Assembly (NCBI GenBank): GCA_018715885.1
Contig: DVKT01000022.1
Coordinates: 1-64,000 of the forward strand
Direction of reading: 5' to 3'
Length of the DNA stretch: 64,000 nucleotides
Source of the DNA: Caccoplasma intestinavium
GTDB taxonomy: Bacteria > Bacteroidota > Bacteroidia > Bacteroidales > UBA11471
Program-made: the position numbers and the translations under genes
The notes under the pieces: model-generated
Told to the model about the DNA's origin: nothing
Seen by the model: the letters and a program-made list of their open reading frames with translations, nothing else
The model's database searches: none
Shown: positions 8,705 to 17,856 of the stretch, in pieces
Position numbering within the stretch: the stretch's first letter is position 1
Layout of the letters: every line of letters starts with the position of its first letter

Positions 8705-9775
8705 ATGAAAGTAATTATTGCAACTTCTCTCTTTATATTACTGGGATTCTCCTGCATCAATACCGTTTTGGGGCAACAGATAGGACATTTATCCATTACC
8801 GATGTTCATGTGCAAAATATAGGAGATAGCATAGAACTCAGTTTTTATTGCACCCCTTATTTATCCCTTAGGAAAGAAAGAATTATTGTTACACCGATAT
8901 TGGCTGATAGCATACACCAACTCCGGTTTCCTTCATTTGTCATCATCGGTAAAAGAGGTAAAAAGACTTTTATCAGAAGTTCCGATTACCTAAGAAATAT
9001 AAAATTGATAAATTCCGATCAAGCCTTTTTATATAATTCTATCGTAAAATACGAAGAATGGATGAATGGAAGTACTCTCTCATTCAACAGTTTGACAAAA
9101 TGCTGTCTAAAAGAATCTGTACCGACAGTCGTAGAAGTCAAAGAAAAAATTTTTGAGGATAAGACGGGGGAGGAGGTAAAAAGTACCAAAGAAGCAAAGG
9201 CTGTCGCAAGTACAGCCGACAAACTGTCCGATCGTTACAGTTTCCTCTCGGCTTTTACTTCAAACAGGTACGAAATAGGACCTATCTTATTTCGTGTCGG
9301 ATCGTCTTCATTATCGATCGACTATCAAGATAATGAAAGATACTTGGATTTGATAGTCGATGTCATTAATAAAATAAACAACTCTAACGATAGCCGTATT
9401 ATTGGTATCTCAATCATAGGTCATAGTTCTCCTGAGGGGAATTATCATTTCAACATGGAACTTGCCGAAAAACGAGCGAAAGCATTAAGAAATTATTTGG
9501 CACAAAATACCGATATAGACATTTCACTATTTGAAATAATCAATGGGGGAATAGACTGGCCAAAGCTACATAATTTGGTAAGCGAATCGGATATGGTAGA
9601 TAAAGAATCCGTACTTAAAATCATAGAATCTTCGGTTGTCCAAGAAAAACAATTTAATAGCAGTTTATTCATGGATTTGGAAAATGAAATTTCTTATCGG
9701 TATATGCAGAAAAATCTTTTTCCCCAATTACGGTCAAGTAGCTGTATAAAAATACTTTATAAAAATATTGAGTAG
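8705..9775 (+). CDS. DUF3868-type protein with C-terminal OmpA-like domain
   Basis: This 356-residue protein starts with a signal peptide (about residues 1-24, cleavage near VLG-QQ). The N-terminal half (residues 25-110) is beta-rich and resembles DUF3868. A charged linker (about 140-170) follows, then an OmpA-C-like peptidoglycan-binding fold: FRVGSSSL near 197-204, GHSSPEG at 239-245, and a helix rich in A, E, K and R (LAEKRAKALRNYL). It probably ties the fimbrial machinery to the cell wall. It sits between the DUF3575 gene (7 bp gap) and the major fimbrillin (51 bp gap), a gene order known from Mfa-type fimbrial loci. The family call is by motif reading; the anchoring role is inferred. Confidence 0.75.
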   Translation: MKVIIATSLFILLGFSCINTVLGQQIGHLSITDVHVQNIGDSIELSFYCTPYLSLRKERIIVTPILADSIHQLRFPSFVIIGKRGKKTFIRSSDYLRNIKLINSDQAFLYNSIVKYEEWMNGSTLSFNSLTKCCLKESVPTVVEVKEKIFEDKTGEEVKSTKEAKAVASTADKLSDRYSFLSAFTSNRYEIGPILFRVGSSSLSIDYQDNERYLDLIVDVINKINNSNDSRIIGISIIGHSSPEGNYHFNMELAEKRAKALRNYLAQNTDIDISLFEIINGGIDWPKLHNLVSESDMVDKESVLKIIESSVVQEKQFNSSLFMDLENEISYRYMQKNLFPQLRSSSCIKILYKNIE

Positions 9776-9826
9776 CAGAATTAAATAAATACGTAAATCA
9801 TTTTAATAACTAAATTTTTCTCTATT

Positions 9827-11035
9827 ATGAAACTTCAAAATCTATTATTGGTTACTCTTACAAGCATGGCATTACTCTCTTGTAATGACTCTGACGACGG
9901 CATAGAAACTCCTGCTGCCCAAGTCAAAAAAGCCGTTGTTACCATCAACATAAAAGGAAATACAATAACTCGGGCACTCTCGGAAGAAGTCCCGGGAACA
10001 GGAAACGAAAACGACATCAAATCATTGGAGTTCTTCGTTTTTAATGGTGATGGATCTTTTCAAAAATATTTCAAGCCCGAAGCTCCGGCTGCAAACAGTC
10101 AATATACATTTCTTGTTGACGCCGGTAACCTAACGATTCTCGCAGCGGTTAACCAAAATTTGGGAGAGCCATCTACCACACCTATCTCATTAGCAGATTT
10201 CAAAAATACACGTCTTTATACTCAACTTCTATTGAACGGTTCCAATTCTCGGGCCGACATCGATGCATCTACCGGCTTTGCTATGGCAGCAGAAGGTTCT
10301 GTCAATGTAATTGAGAGTGAAACAAATATACTAAATCTTTCTGTTCGTCGCCTATTAAGCAAAATTGAAAATCCCAAAGTCGACCCCAATAACCAAATTA
10401 CTGCACCCAAAAGCGATTTACTCAAAGTATTAGGTCTTAAAGAAAATGGTACGGTTCCAGAAGACTTAAAATGGTCTTTTGATGGTTATATGGTCATCAA
10501 TGGCATTAATCAATCACGAGCTTTTGAATATGAAAATCTCGAAGGGTGGACGCGTTTTACGACTGCATCTAACCATAAGACAACTTTTTCCGGAGATGGA
10601 GAAACGGTCGAATCGGTATATTCTACAAAGAATGATGAGGGCAGTGAAACGACAAACGGTTTTTTGCCGGTTGATTATGAAAAGCCTGTTTTCGTATATG
10701 AAACGATACCTACCACTCTGCAAGGAGGAAACGGATCGGCAACAGTATTCAATAAAGATGAAGTGGTGGCTTTTATCATTAAAGGGACATTTTCAGGGAC
10801 GGGTGTGAATAATACGACTCGTTATTGGAGGGTTAATTTATTAAAAGATGACCTTTGGAAAATTTACCGTAACAGCATTTATCGCATAACGATGAAAGAT
10901 ATTAAAACAGTTGGCTGGACCACTCCTCAAGAGGCCGAAGAAGAAGGCCCGGTCGTTGATCCCACAGAAAGTTCTATTTCTATCAATATCGACGTTGCCA
11001 AATGGGATGTAAGAACACAAGATGTCGATTTGTAA
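9827..11035 (+). CDS. Mfa1/FimA-type major fimbrillin (lipoprotein precursor)
   Basis: This 402-residue protein has a type II signal peptide with lipobox ALLSC (Cys19). A fimbrillin N-domain follows, with NTITRA (Arg49) and then E-x-D-I-K-x-L-E-F-F-V-F. In Porphyromonas, Mfa1 and FimA are exported as lipoproteins and cut after an arginine near this position, freeing a groove for strand-exchange polymerisation; Arg49 here fits that pattern. The C-terminus has the family's terminal strand (SINIDVAKWDV). Position and the downstream hairpin suggest it is the most abundant subunit. The protease would have to differ from gingipain in this organism (inference). Confidence 0.85.
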   Translation: MKLQNLLLVTLTSMALLSCNDSDDGIETPAAQVKKAVVTINIKGNTITRALSEEVPGTGNENDIKSLEFFVFNGDGSFQKYFKPEAPAANSQYTFLVDAGNLTILAAVNQNLGEPSTTPISLADFKNTRLYTQLLLNGSNSRADIDASTGFAMAAEGSVNVIESETNILNLSVRRLLSKIENPKVDPNNQITAPKSDLLKVLGLKENGTVPEDLKWSFDGYMVINGINQSRAFEYENLEGWTRFTTASNHKTTFSGDGETVESVYSTKNDEGSETTNGFLPVDYEKPVFVYETIPTTLQGGNGSATVFNKDEVVAFIIKGTFSGTGVNNTTRYWRVNLLKDDLWKIYRNSIYRITMKDIKTVGWTTPQEAEEEGPVVDPTESSISINIDVAKWDVRTQDVDL

Positions 11036-11052
11036 TTAATCCGAATCTACTC

Positions 11053-11086
11053 GCCGTTATTCCAAGAAATACTTTGGAATAACGGC
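11053..11086 (+). promoter_or_regulatory. Intergenic hairpin after the major fimbrillin
   Basis: A perfect 13-bp stem (GCCGTTATTCCAA / TTGGAATAACGGC) with an 8-nt loop lies 18 bp after the fimbrillin stop and 24 bp before the next start. No T-run follows it. It may be an mRNA-stabilising hairpin or partial terminator giving more major subunit than downstream anchor and tip proteins. Confidence 0.65.
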
Positions 11087-11109
11087 TGATAATATAAACC
11101 ATCTATATC

Positions 11110-12012
11110 GTGGAGAAATTAATTCTAATGCTATCAGTAATGACAATCTGTATGGGATGTGTACGCGAAGGTCCGCACTATGGGTGTAGCGCAGGATCCT
11201 TGGATTTGATTTTCACATACGGCGGTAACACGTCCGGTTTTGATAGCTTGGTAGCCGACGATATAGAATTATATCTATATGACAACAACGGGAAAAAAAT
11301 GGAGGTAAGGCATGTCCCTTATGAAACGATAAGAGGTGGGAAACCATATTCTTTTGAATACCTTCATACCGGGAACACTCATTTGGTAGCATGGGCACTA
11401 TCCGGAGACGAGGATGTGGATAAAGCCCCACTGGTATTTCTTGATGAAGAAAATTATTCCGATATAAAGTTTACTATGAGTAGTGATCGCCCAACAAGAC
11501 AATCACAGAAGTATAACGGTTCCAGTCAAGAACTTTTTGTGGAAAATTTGTCATTCGACTCAAATCCTTTGGAAAGAAAAGTTATCAATGTCGATGTTGA
11601 AAAACTACTGTGTAACATTATCGTTACCATAGAAGAGGGAAATCTTTTTAAATATCAATATCCGGGAAAACTCAGTATAAATATTACCGGTTCTTCTAAT
11701 GCATACCACGTCTCAAAAAACAAACAATCGGGAAACCGAATTATTATAGAAGACAATCTTTCTTATATAGAGAGTCGCAATGAATATGTTTCAAAAAATA
11801 AAGTATTTCCAGCATCGGTAGATTCCGATAGCGGTTTAGAAGACAATATTATAGTTACGATTCTTGAAGACGACGTTGCCAAATTACGTGTAGATACAGA
11901 TGCCAAAGCTCAAAAAGGCACTCAAATAGATGTCGTGATAAAACCGACAAGACAAGAAGTGATTATCTCTGTCGATTCATGGCAGATAAGAAAATCAATT
12001 GTCAGACTTTAA
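11110..12012 (+). CDS. FimB/Mfa2-family fimbrial anchor lipoprotein
   Basis: This 300-residue protein uses a GTG start at 11110. That start gives a 16-residue lipoprotein signal ending ICMGC (Cys17); the first downstream ATG would leave too short a signal. After the lipobox it has the FimB/Mfa2 pattern: an LDLIFTY strand, IELYLYD, and the Y-x-F-x-Y-L-H-T-G-N motif preceding HLVAWAL. Unlike the neighbouring subunits it has no arginine-containing cleavage motif near residue 50. That fits a protein that keeps its lipid anchor and terminates the fimbria at the cell surface, as Mfa2 and FimB do. It is followed after 11 bp by the next subunit gene. Confidence 0.8.
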   Translation: MEKLILMLSVMTICMGCVREGPHYGCSAGSLDLIFTYGGNTSGFDSLVADDIELYLYDNNGKKMEVRHVPYETIRGGKPYSFEYLHTGNTHLVAWALSGDEDVDKAPLVFLDEENYSDIKFTMSSDRPTRQSQKYNGSSQELFVENLSFDSNPLERKVINVDVEKLLCNIIVTIEEGNLFKYQYPGKLSINITGSSNAYHVSKNKQSGNRIIIEDNLSYIESRNEYVSKNKVFPASVDSDSGLEDNIIVTILEDDVAKLRVDTDAKAQKGTQIDVVIKPTRQEVIISVDSWQIRKSIVRL

Positions 12013-12023
12013 CAATAAGCAGT

Positions 12024-13472
12024 ATGAGAAAACTCTTTATATTACCAATGACTATTATTATATGGCTGGTAGGAAACTCCTGTCAGAAAACAACCGCTGA
12101 TAACGAACCTCCTATCAATCCGGTTTTAAGAGAATCAGAAGTTGAGATACCCATCATTACATCTGCGCAAACTCGTACTTTCTATACCTCTGTTCCTGAC
12201 GAAAATACGATCGAAAACCTCGATATTTTACTTTTTGATTCCCAAGGAAAATTCCTTTGCTGGCGAACGACTTTCAAAATAAACGGGAAATTACGTACTA
12301 CTCTTCCTGTCGGGACTGGATATGATGCTTATTTTTTGGCAAATTGTCGTTCATTTATAGAAAAGATACTTCCAGATGAAGCAACTATCGATGCGTACAA
12401 AGGGAAAATTGAATGGGAAACCTTTCTGGAAAAACTCATCGATGCAGATCCTCGACGACTATTACAAAACGATACATCATTCACAAGTTTACCAATGTGG
12501 GGGATATTGGAGAAACAAGAGGTAAAAGACCAAGTGATCAATTATTGGCCATTATTGAGTCTTATCCGATCGGTTGCTTCGGTAGATATATACATAGATA
12601 CCGCTATCGAAAATTTTACTTTAAACGAAGCTTCACTATATTATGTACCCGATAGGGGATTCTTAGGTAATAATCCACAAAATATCCTAAACGATCAAGT
12701 GCAGGAAGCCGATTCCCCTATGGATATGAAAACGAATTTGATTTTAGAATCGGGTAATTACGACATCTCCACACGATCTATTGCCAATAAACTTTATTTG
12801 TACGATAACCCAACAAATATAGAGACGAACAACAGCAAACATACACGCCTTGTAATAGGAGGCGAATACAACGGAAAAATATATTATTATCCTATCGATT
12901 TCGAAGATGCAGAAACAGGAAACCTTGTAAATATTATACGAAACAAGAAGTATATATTCCGCATCAACTCGGTTAGCGGTAGGGGATATACAGATAAAGA
13001 AATTGCAGTGGACCAGCCGTCCGTTCATTTGAATATCAATATCATTGAATGGGATATGACAGCCGGACAAATGAGTACCAATGGGAACTATTACTTGTGG
13101 GTAGAAAAACGAGATGTCATACTGTATCGGGAACCTAACTTAATGACAACTATTGGCGTTAAAAGCAATTTATTATCTGATGTCATTACATTGAACTTTA
13201 AAACAGAAACGAACGGACCTACTTCCACATTCAAGAATGGAATTCGGAACAATCGTTTTGAAGTTGAATTTATCAATGACGAGAATGGATTTCCTATAAA
13301 GCTTAATATAAAGGCCTTAGGAGAATTTGATACAACTACTACCTCTGCCAATTCCGACACCGTTGTATTGCTCTTTGGAAAAATACGGTTGGAGGTACAA
13401 ATTTCCCGATACAACAAGGGGCAGAATGATTGGGAATTAGATGGGAACATCCATGTCGATTTAGGTAAATAA
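12024..13472 (+). CDS. Fimbrillin-like minor subunit (lipoprotein precursor)
   Basis: This 482-residue protein starts at ATG 12024, giving a clean lipoprotein signal with Cys20 (LVGNSC). An in-frame ATG further upstream (11979) lies inside the preceding gene and adds a hydrophilic tail, so it is rejected. The mature N-terminus has AQTRTF (Arg51) followed by E-N-L-D-I-L-L-F-D, the same layout as the major fimbrillin, so it is probably processed and built into the fimbria. The C-terminal third has fimbrillin-like strands (NINIIEWDM) and a further beta-rich domain. A tip-associated accessory subunit is the likely role; a precise family is not recognised. Confidence 0.7.
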   Translation: MRKLFILPMTIIIWLVGNSCQKTTADNEPPINPVLRESEVEIPIITSAQTRTFYTSVPDENTIENLDILLFDSQGKFLCWRTTFKINGKLRTTLPVGTGYDAYFLANCRSFIEKILPDEATIDAYKGKIEWETFLEKLIDADPRRLLQNDTSFTSLPMWGILEKQEVKDQVINYWPLLSLIRSVASVDIYIDTAIENFTLNEASLYYVPDRGFLGNNPQNILNDQVQEADSPMDMKTNLILESGNYDISTRSIANKLYLYDNPTNIETNNSKHTRLVIGGEYNGKIYYYPIDFEDAETGNLVNIIRNKKYIFRINSVSGRGYTDKEIAVDQPSVHLNINIIEWDMTAGQMSTNGNYYLWVEKRDVILYREPNLMTTIGVKSNLLSDVITLNFKTETNGPTSTFKNGIRNNRFEVEFINDENGFPIKLNIKALGEFDTTTTSANSDTVVLLFGKIRLEVQISRYNKGQNDWELDGNIHVDLGK

Positions 13473-13488
13473 TAACAATTATATAGAT

Positions 13489-16400
13489 ATGAAAAAGATA
13501 TTATGGACGGTTTGTTTTCTGACAGTAGTTTTTACAGCTTGTAAAGAAGAAGACTGGTCTCCGATAGAAGAGAACGGTACGTTAGTCATAAATTTCACCA
13601 TTCAGAATCCTTCCAGCGGACCGATAACTCGTTCTACGATAGCGCCCGAAGCCGGAGAAGAAAATATAAAAACACTCGATTTGATATTTTTCGATTCAAA
13701 CAGCGATGGAACTGGTACCTTCAAAGGGTGGAAAAAACTGACGGCTACTCCGGAAAAACCTCTGACCATGAATACTGATATGATTTTTGATTTTTCGGAT
13801 ATCGGATTGAATATGACCGATGCCTACGATATCTTGGTGGTAGCCAATATGGGGGATAACTATCTGCCGATAGATGGCTCTCAAACCATAGAAGAGTGGA
13901 AAGCAGCAGTCGAAAATAAAAATTTCAAAGAAGCGAAAGCCGACGTCCAAGTATTTATAAAAGGCACAAATTCTGACTCACCAGAATATACTACGAAGCC
14001 ACTGGAAAGCGAGGCTTTGTTGATGAGTACTTCTTTAAGAAAAGAATCGCAAGATACCAAAATCAATATTATTCTACAAAGAGGTGTTTCTCGCTTTGAT
14101 ATCCATAATTCCTCCATCGGATATACCCTTGAATCCGCATCGATTTGGAATGCATATCCTTCCCTTTTTGTTTGGAATGGAGAGCCAAATGCTTTCGATA
14201 TCAAGGTAAAACGTATCACCAGACTCTATGGCATAAAAAGTGATGCCGGCAACGATATTGTCGGTGAATTGTATGCTTTCGAGAATTATGTTGCATCACC
14301 TAAGCAAAATGATGAAGCTACTACATGCTTGATTATTGGAGTAAGAAATAATGACAGTGGAACAGTTTCTTATCATCGTGCAAATGTACATCCGCCCCAA
14401 TCGGGACAGTCTCTTAAACGTAATAATGTGTACAGACTAACTATCAACTCCATTAAAAAAGAAGGTTATAAAACCGAGTTAGAAGCATATAAAGGAGAAA
14501 ATAGTACATTAAACTATTCTATCAACTATTGGGATATGGATAGTCATGGTACCGTACAATTCGATGGGGACAATATCTTGGCCGTACCAACCAAAAAGGT
14601 TATGTTTACCCCCAATGGCGGTAGCTATAATTTGGGTATATTTACATTTGGCGAAGGCTCTTTATCTCTTAGTAAAAAGGTATTGGACAATGGTTTGTCG
14701 GTCAGTTTGGATAATAAAACTCTATCTGTATCAGCAACACCACTGAATGATGCAAAAGATACGCGTAACGGCATTATAGAGCTTTCTTTTGGTAATTTAA
14801 AAGCAACTATCGATATTGAACAATTGGAAGGGGGAGATCTTTATTTAGACTTGAATCCTAAAAGTATTCCACATTTTAGTAACAAGGCAGGTATAGCGGC
14901 ACCATCTATCGCCGTAGAAAGTTCTGGCGATTGGTCAGCAACCATCTATCCGCCGGGAGCAGGAGCGTATTTTTCATTTGAACAGACGGGCTCTTCTGCT
15001 ATAACTGATTATGATAGCAATAAAAGCCCAAACAATACCATTCCTGTCTACACGCATACGGCCAATACAACAACCAGTCCCCGGTATGGTTTTTTGGTCG
15101 TCAGTTTAAAAGAAGATCCATCGGTACAAAGTATGATGTTATTGATTCAAAATGGTGAGCCGGGATTTGAATTGACACCGTCCATAAATTCTATCGAATT
15201 TGAATATGACGGGGAATTGACTATCTCCGGAAACAATATCAATACATTCCTCGTCAATCCCGGATTGACCGACGACGGTACCTCTGTGAACTCATGGAAA
15301 TATATCCTTGAAGGAGATAACGCCGATGCTTTCGTGGTGAAAGATATTCATGACGACACAAACCTAAAATTAAACAGACTGACGATAACTGCCAAACAAG
15401 AAAATGCAAGCAGCAAAACTTTGAGCGCCAAACTGTATTTAGAGTTGGTCAATGATTCCAGTGTAAAATCTCAGGTAATTACCATCAGCCAGAAACCTAT
15501 GTCTTTCAGTACCGGAATTGTAGGGGATATGCTTTATGTATCTGAAAATCAAGATGAGACACTGACTATTCATTTACAAGGAAGTAACAATATGAAGTGG
15601 ATTGCAGAATTGGAACAGCCGGAACCCGCATTGGCTCATACTTATAATGTAAAAATGGTAGCTGAAAACGGTAGTGAAATGTCATGGGGTAATGAGTACA
15701 CAATGGATACGAAATTTAAAATTCAATTCCCGAAAACTCTATATAAAGACGCTAATCGAGATATAACTTACCATATAAAATTGACTTTATCTGGGACAGA
15801 TATTTCATCTCGTATTGCTGTTGTCAGGAGTATATTAAAACCGATAACCGTAAAAGCGGCAAACCTTTATGGCGGATATGGAGCACTTGGAAATGGAATC
15901 CTCAGTATTTTTCGAGACTATGGCGGATATTCACCTTTTTTCGGTCCTCAAGGTCTTGTCTATATGCCTGCGACACCCATATTACCCAATAATGAAAGCA
16001 CTAGTGCCGGCGTTGGAGCAAATATTCCGGACAATATCAATATTCTTTTCTCCGGCAGATATGAAGCCTCCATTTCCAATTATTACGATAATCTGATTGC
16101 ATGGTTGGAGAATAGTCCCGACAAAAACAGATTTGCCGTCATATCCTTGGACAACAGCAATACAGAAAACCAAGCATTACTCTCGAAATTTTCTAAATGG
16201 GGATACAAATATAGAGGGAATACGGGCCCCAATGCAACTTGGACGACAACCCATACCAATGATCCTGTATGGAATTATATTGTCAAAAACGGACCGTTCA
16301 GTAATTATAGGCCTTCACAACAAATCGATTTCAGTGCAACATTTTACAGAGACGGAATAAGTGGGACATTCGATGTCCCCTCCAATGTTACAAATGTATT

Positions 16401-16623
16401 GAATGTTTCCGGCTACGGATGTTCTCTGTCCGTTGATTTACAAAGGAGAATAATTATCATTGGTGATTCCCAACACACCAATACATGGACTCCGACTTGC
16501 AATAATCTGGCAACTGTAACCGACAATGCATATTATGGCAGAGGTATATTGTGGGCTACTTTGTGGGCAATTATTTATAATACAGCTCAATATGGCGATC
16601 ATTTTACAGACGCTTTTCAATGA
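13489..16623 (+). CDS. Large fimbrial tip-like lipoprotein with BACON-like domains and a C-terminal Rossmann-like domain
   Basis: This 1044-residue protein has a lipoprotein signal with Cys18 (VFTAC) and a fimbrillin-like N-domain with PITRST (Arg48) then I-K-T-L-D-L-I-F-F-D. This is the same processing layout as its two neighbours. At least two immunoglobulin-like modules of BACON type follow (about residues 365-445 and 460-560; motifs SGDWSA and LLIQNG). The final 250 or so residues differ: alternating hydrophobic strands (NILFSGRY, RFAVISLDN, RRIIIIGDS) and helices suggest an alpha/beta, Rossmann-like or glutamine-amidotransferase-like fold. The last gene of such operons usually encodes the adhesive tip. 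The family resembles DUF4906-type fimbrial lipoproteins, but the C-terminal function is unknown. Confidence 0.65.
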   Translation: MKKILWTVCFLTVVFTACKEEDWSPIEENGTLVINFTIQNPSSGPITRSTIAPEAGEENIKTLDLIFFDSNSDGTGTFKGWKKLTATPEKPLTMNTDMIFDFSDIGLNMTDAYDILVVANMGDNYLPIDGSQTIEEWKAAVENKNFKEAKADVQVFIKGTNSDSPEYTTKPLESEALLMSTSLRKESQDTKINIILQRGVSRFDIHNSSIGYTLESASIWNAYPSLFVWNGEPNAFDIKVKRITRLYGIKSDAGNDIVGELYAFENYVASPKQNDEATTCLIIGVRNNDSGTVSYHRANVHPPQSGQSLKRNNVYRLTINSIKKEGYKTELEAYKGENSTLNYSINYWDMDSHGTVQFDGDNILAVPTKKVMFTPNGGSYNLGIFTFGEGSLSLSKKVLDNGLSVSLDNKTLSVSATPLNDAKDTRNGIIELSFGNLKATIDIEQLEGGDLYLDLNPKSIPHFSNKAGIAAPSIAVESSGDWSATIYPPGAGAYFSFEQTGSSAITDYDSNKSPNNTIPVYTHTANTTTSPRYGFLVVSLKEDPSVQSMMLLIQNGEPGFELTPSINSIEFEYDGELTISGNNINTFLVNPGLTDDGTSVNSWKYILEGDNADAFVVKDIHDDTNLKLNRLTITAKQENASSKTLSAKLYLELVNDSSVKSQVITISQKPMSFSTGIVGDMLYVSENQDETLTIHLQGSNNMKWIAELEQPEPALAHTYNVKMVAENGSEMSWGNEYTMDTKFKIQFPKTLYKDANRDITYHIKLTLSGTDISSRIAVVRSILKPITVKAANLYGGYGALGNGILSIFRDYGGYSPFFGPQGLVYMPATPILPNNESTSAGVGANIPDNINILFSGRYEASISNYYDNLIAWLENSPDKNRFAVISLDNSNTENQALLSKFSKWGYKYRGNTGPNATWTTTHTNDPVWNYIVKNGPFSNYRPSQQIDFSATFYRDGISGTFDVPSNVTNVLNVSGYGCSLSVDLQRRIIIIGDSQHTNTWTPTCNNLATVTDNAYYGRGILWATLWAIIYNTAQYGDHFTDAFQ

Positions 16624-16652
16624 TAAAATGACACCACATTACGTATTTATAA

Positions 16653-16683
16653 AAAAGAGATTGATGGTACATCAATCTCTTTT
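16653..16683 (+). terminator. Rho-independent terminator of the fimbrial operon
   Basis: A 14-bp stem (AAAAGAGATTGATG with its complement) closes a 3-nt loop 30 bp after the stop of the tip gene. It is followed by a T-rich tract, as expected for an intrinsic terminator. Confidence 0.85.
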
Positions 16684-16780
16684 CCTTTTTAGGATCATTT
16701 TTTTATACAATCGGAAAAAACACGTTTATATAAACGGATTTTATCTTTCTCAAAATTGCCGATATTTCATAAGTTCTTTC

Positions 16781-16788
16781 TATTTTTG
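16781..16788 (+). promoter_or_regulatory. Candidate promoter -7 box for the Yip1-like gene
   Basis: TATTTTTG matches TAnnTTTG exactly and lies 20 bp before the start codon, just after the fimbrial terminator. A partial -33 element (ATTG at 16755-16758) is 22 bp upstream, slightly long. Confidence 0.4.
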
Positions 16789-16807
16789 TAATTGCTAAAA
16801 TACGATT

Positions 16808-17380
16808 ATGTTCAAAGAGATATTTATCCGCATATATCAACTAATCATGCGACCATCTGCCGCATGGCAAAAAATGGACGAGCAAGGAGAAGTTGCACAA
16901 TCTCTCTTTTTCAGCCGTTTTCTATTTCCGATTATGGGTATAGCTGCATTATCCTGTTTTGGAAACGTGTTGGGAGAAGAGTTCAACGCCCAAACCTTAG
17001 AACATGTTCTGAGATTGGCAATTGTAGAATTTGTCAAATTCTTTATAGGGTTCTACTTTCTTGTTTTTTTATTGAAAGAAATCCTACCGTACTTTTCGGG
17101 AGTGAGAGAAAAGGAGCATATCGAGCGGTTCGTAGGTTCTCTGCTCGCTTTATACATGACGGTAGATATTGTCGTAAATATACTGCCGAAAGGCTTTTCT
17201 TTTTTGGAATATGCCGTATTGGGAATATTTTATGTCATTTGGACAGGAGCCAAAATATTTTTGCACATCGATGATTCCAAGCAGCGAACATTTACGCTTA
17301 TCGTTACAATTATCGTTCTGGTCGTACCTATTATCGTAGAGCGTATTCTCTATTTGATGATGCCCGGTATAAACAGATAA
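16808..17380 (+). CDS. Yip1-family integral membrane protein
   Basis: This 190-residue protein begins with an amphipathic FKEIFIRIYQLIMRPSAAW segment (the P-x-x-x-W motif is typical of bacterial Yip1-domain proteins). About five membrane helices follow, with a charged C-terminal tail. The function of bacterial Yip1-domain proteins is unknown; they sit in the cytoplasmic membrane. The gene is 17 bp upstream of smpB, so the two are probably co-transcribed, though no functional link is evident. Confidence 0.75.
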   Translation: MFKEIFIRIYQLIMRPSAAWQKMDEQGEVAQSLFFSRFLFPIMGIAALSCFGNVLGEEFNAQTLEHVLRLAIVEFVKFFIGFYFLVFLLKEILPYFSGVREKEHIERFVGSLLALYMTVDIVVNILPKGFSFLEYAVLGIFYVIWTGAKIFLHIDDSKQRTFTLIVTIIVLVVPIIVERILYLMMPGINR

Positions 17381-17397
17381 AATGAAAAATTTATTCT

Positions 17398-17850
17398 ATG
17401 AAACTACCCCAAATCAATATAAAAAATCGTCGGGCAGCTTTTGACTACGAACTGCTCGATACTTATACGGCTGGCATTGTCCTGACCGGTACCGAAATAA
17501 AATCTATACGCTTGGGAAAAGCCGGACTATCCGATACATTCTGTTATTTCAACAATGGCGAACTATGGGTCAAAAATATGTATATTGCCGAGTATTTTTA
17601 TGGGACATACAATAACCACTCAACCCGTCGCGACCGGAAACTTTTGCTTACACGCAAAGAGTTGGAGAAAATACAGAAACTCTCAAAAGAATCGGGGTTT
17701 TCAATCGTTCCGACACGATTGCTCATCAATGACCGAGGGCTGGCTAAACTGGTCATTGCCGTAGCGAAAGGGAAAAAAATCTATGATAAACGAGAGTCGA
17801 TAAAAGAGCGAGAAGATAAACGTCAGATGGATAGAGCTTTTAAGCGCTGA
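17398..17850 (+). CDS. smpB: SsrA-binding protein SmpB
   Basis: This 150-residue protein binds tmRNA and delivers it to stalled ribosomes for trans-translation. It shows the family's N-terminal N-R-R-A-x-F-D-Y-E, the T-G-T-E-I-K-S loop (about residues 31-37) that contacts the tmRNA elbow, and the basic C-terminal tail GKKIYDKRES. Length is normal (about 150-160). It ends 6 bp from the convergent methyltransferase gene. The tmRNA gene (ssrA) was not recognised in this window. Confidence 0.96.
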   Translation: MKLPQINIKNRRAAFDYELLDTYTAGIVLTGTEIKSIRLGKAGLSDTFCYFNNGELWVKNMYIAEYFYGTYNNHSTRRDRKLLLTRKELEKIQKLSKESGFSIVPTRLLINDRGLAKLVIAVAKGKKIYDKRESIKEREDKRQMDRAFKR

Positions 17851-17856
17851 AAAAGG

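Noticed and set aside
11979..12023. Upstream ATG for the minor fimbrial subunit
   Set aside because: It lies within the preceding gene and would put 15 hydrophilic residues before a complete lipoprotein signal.
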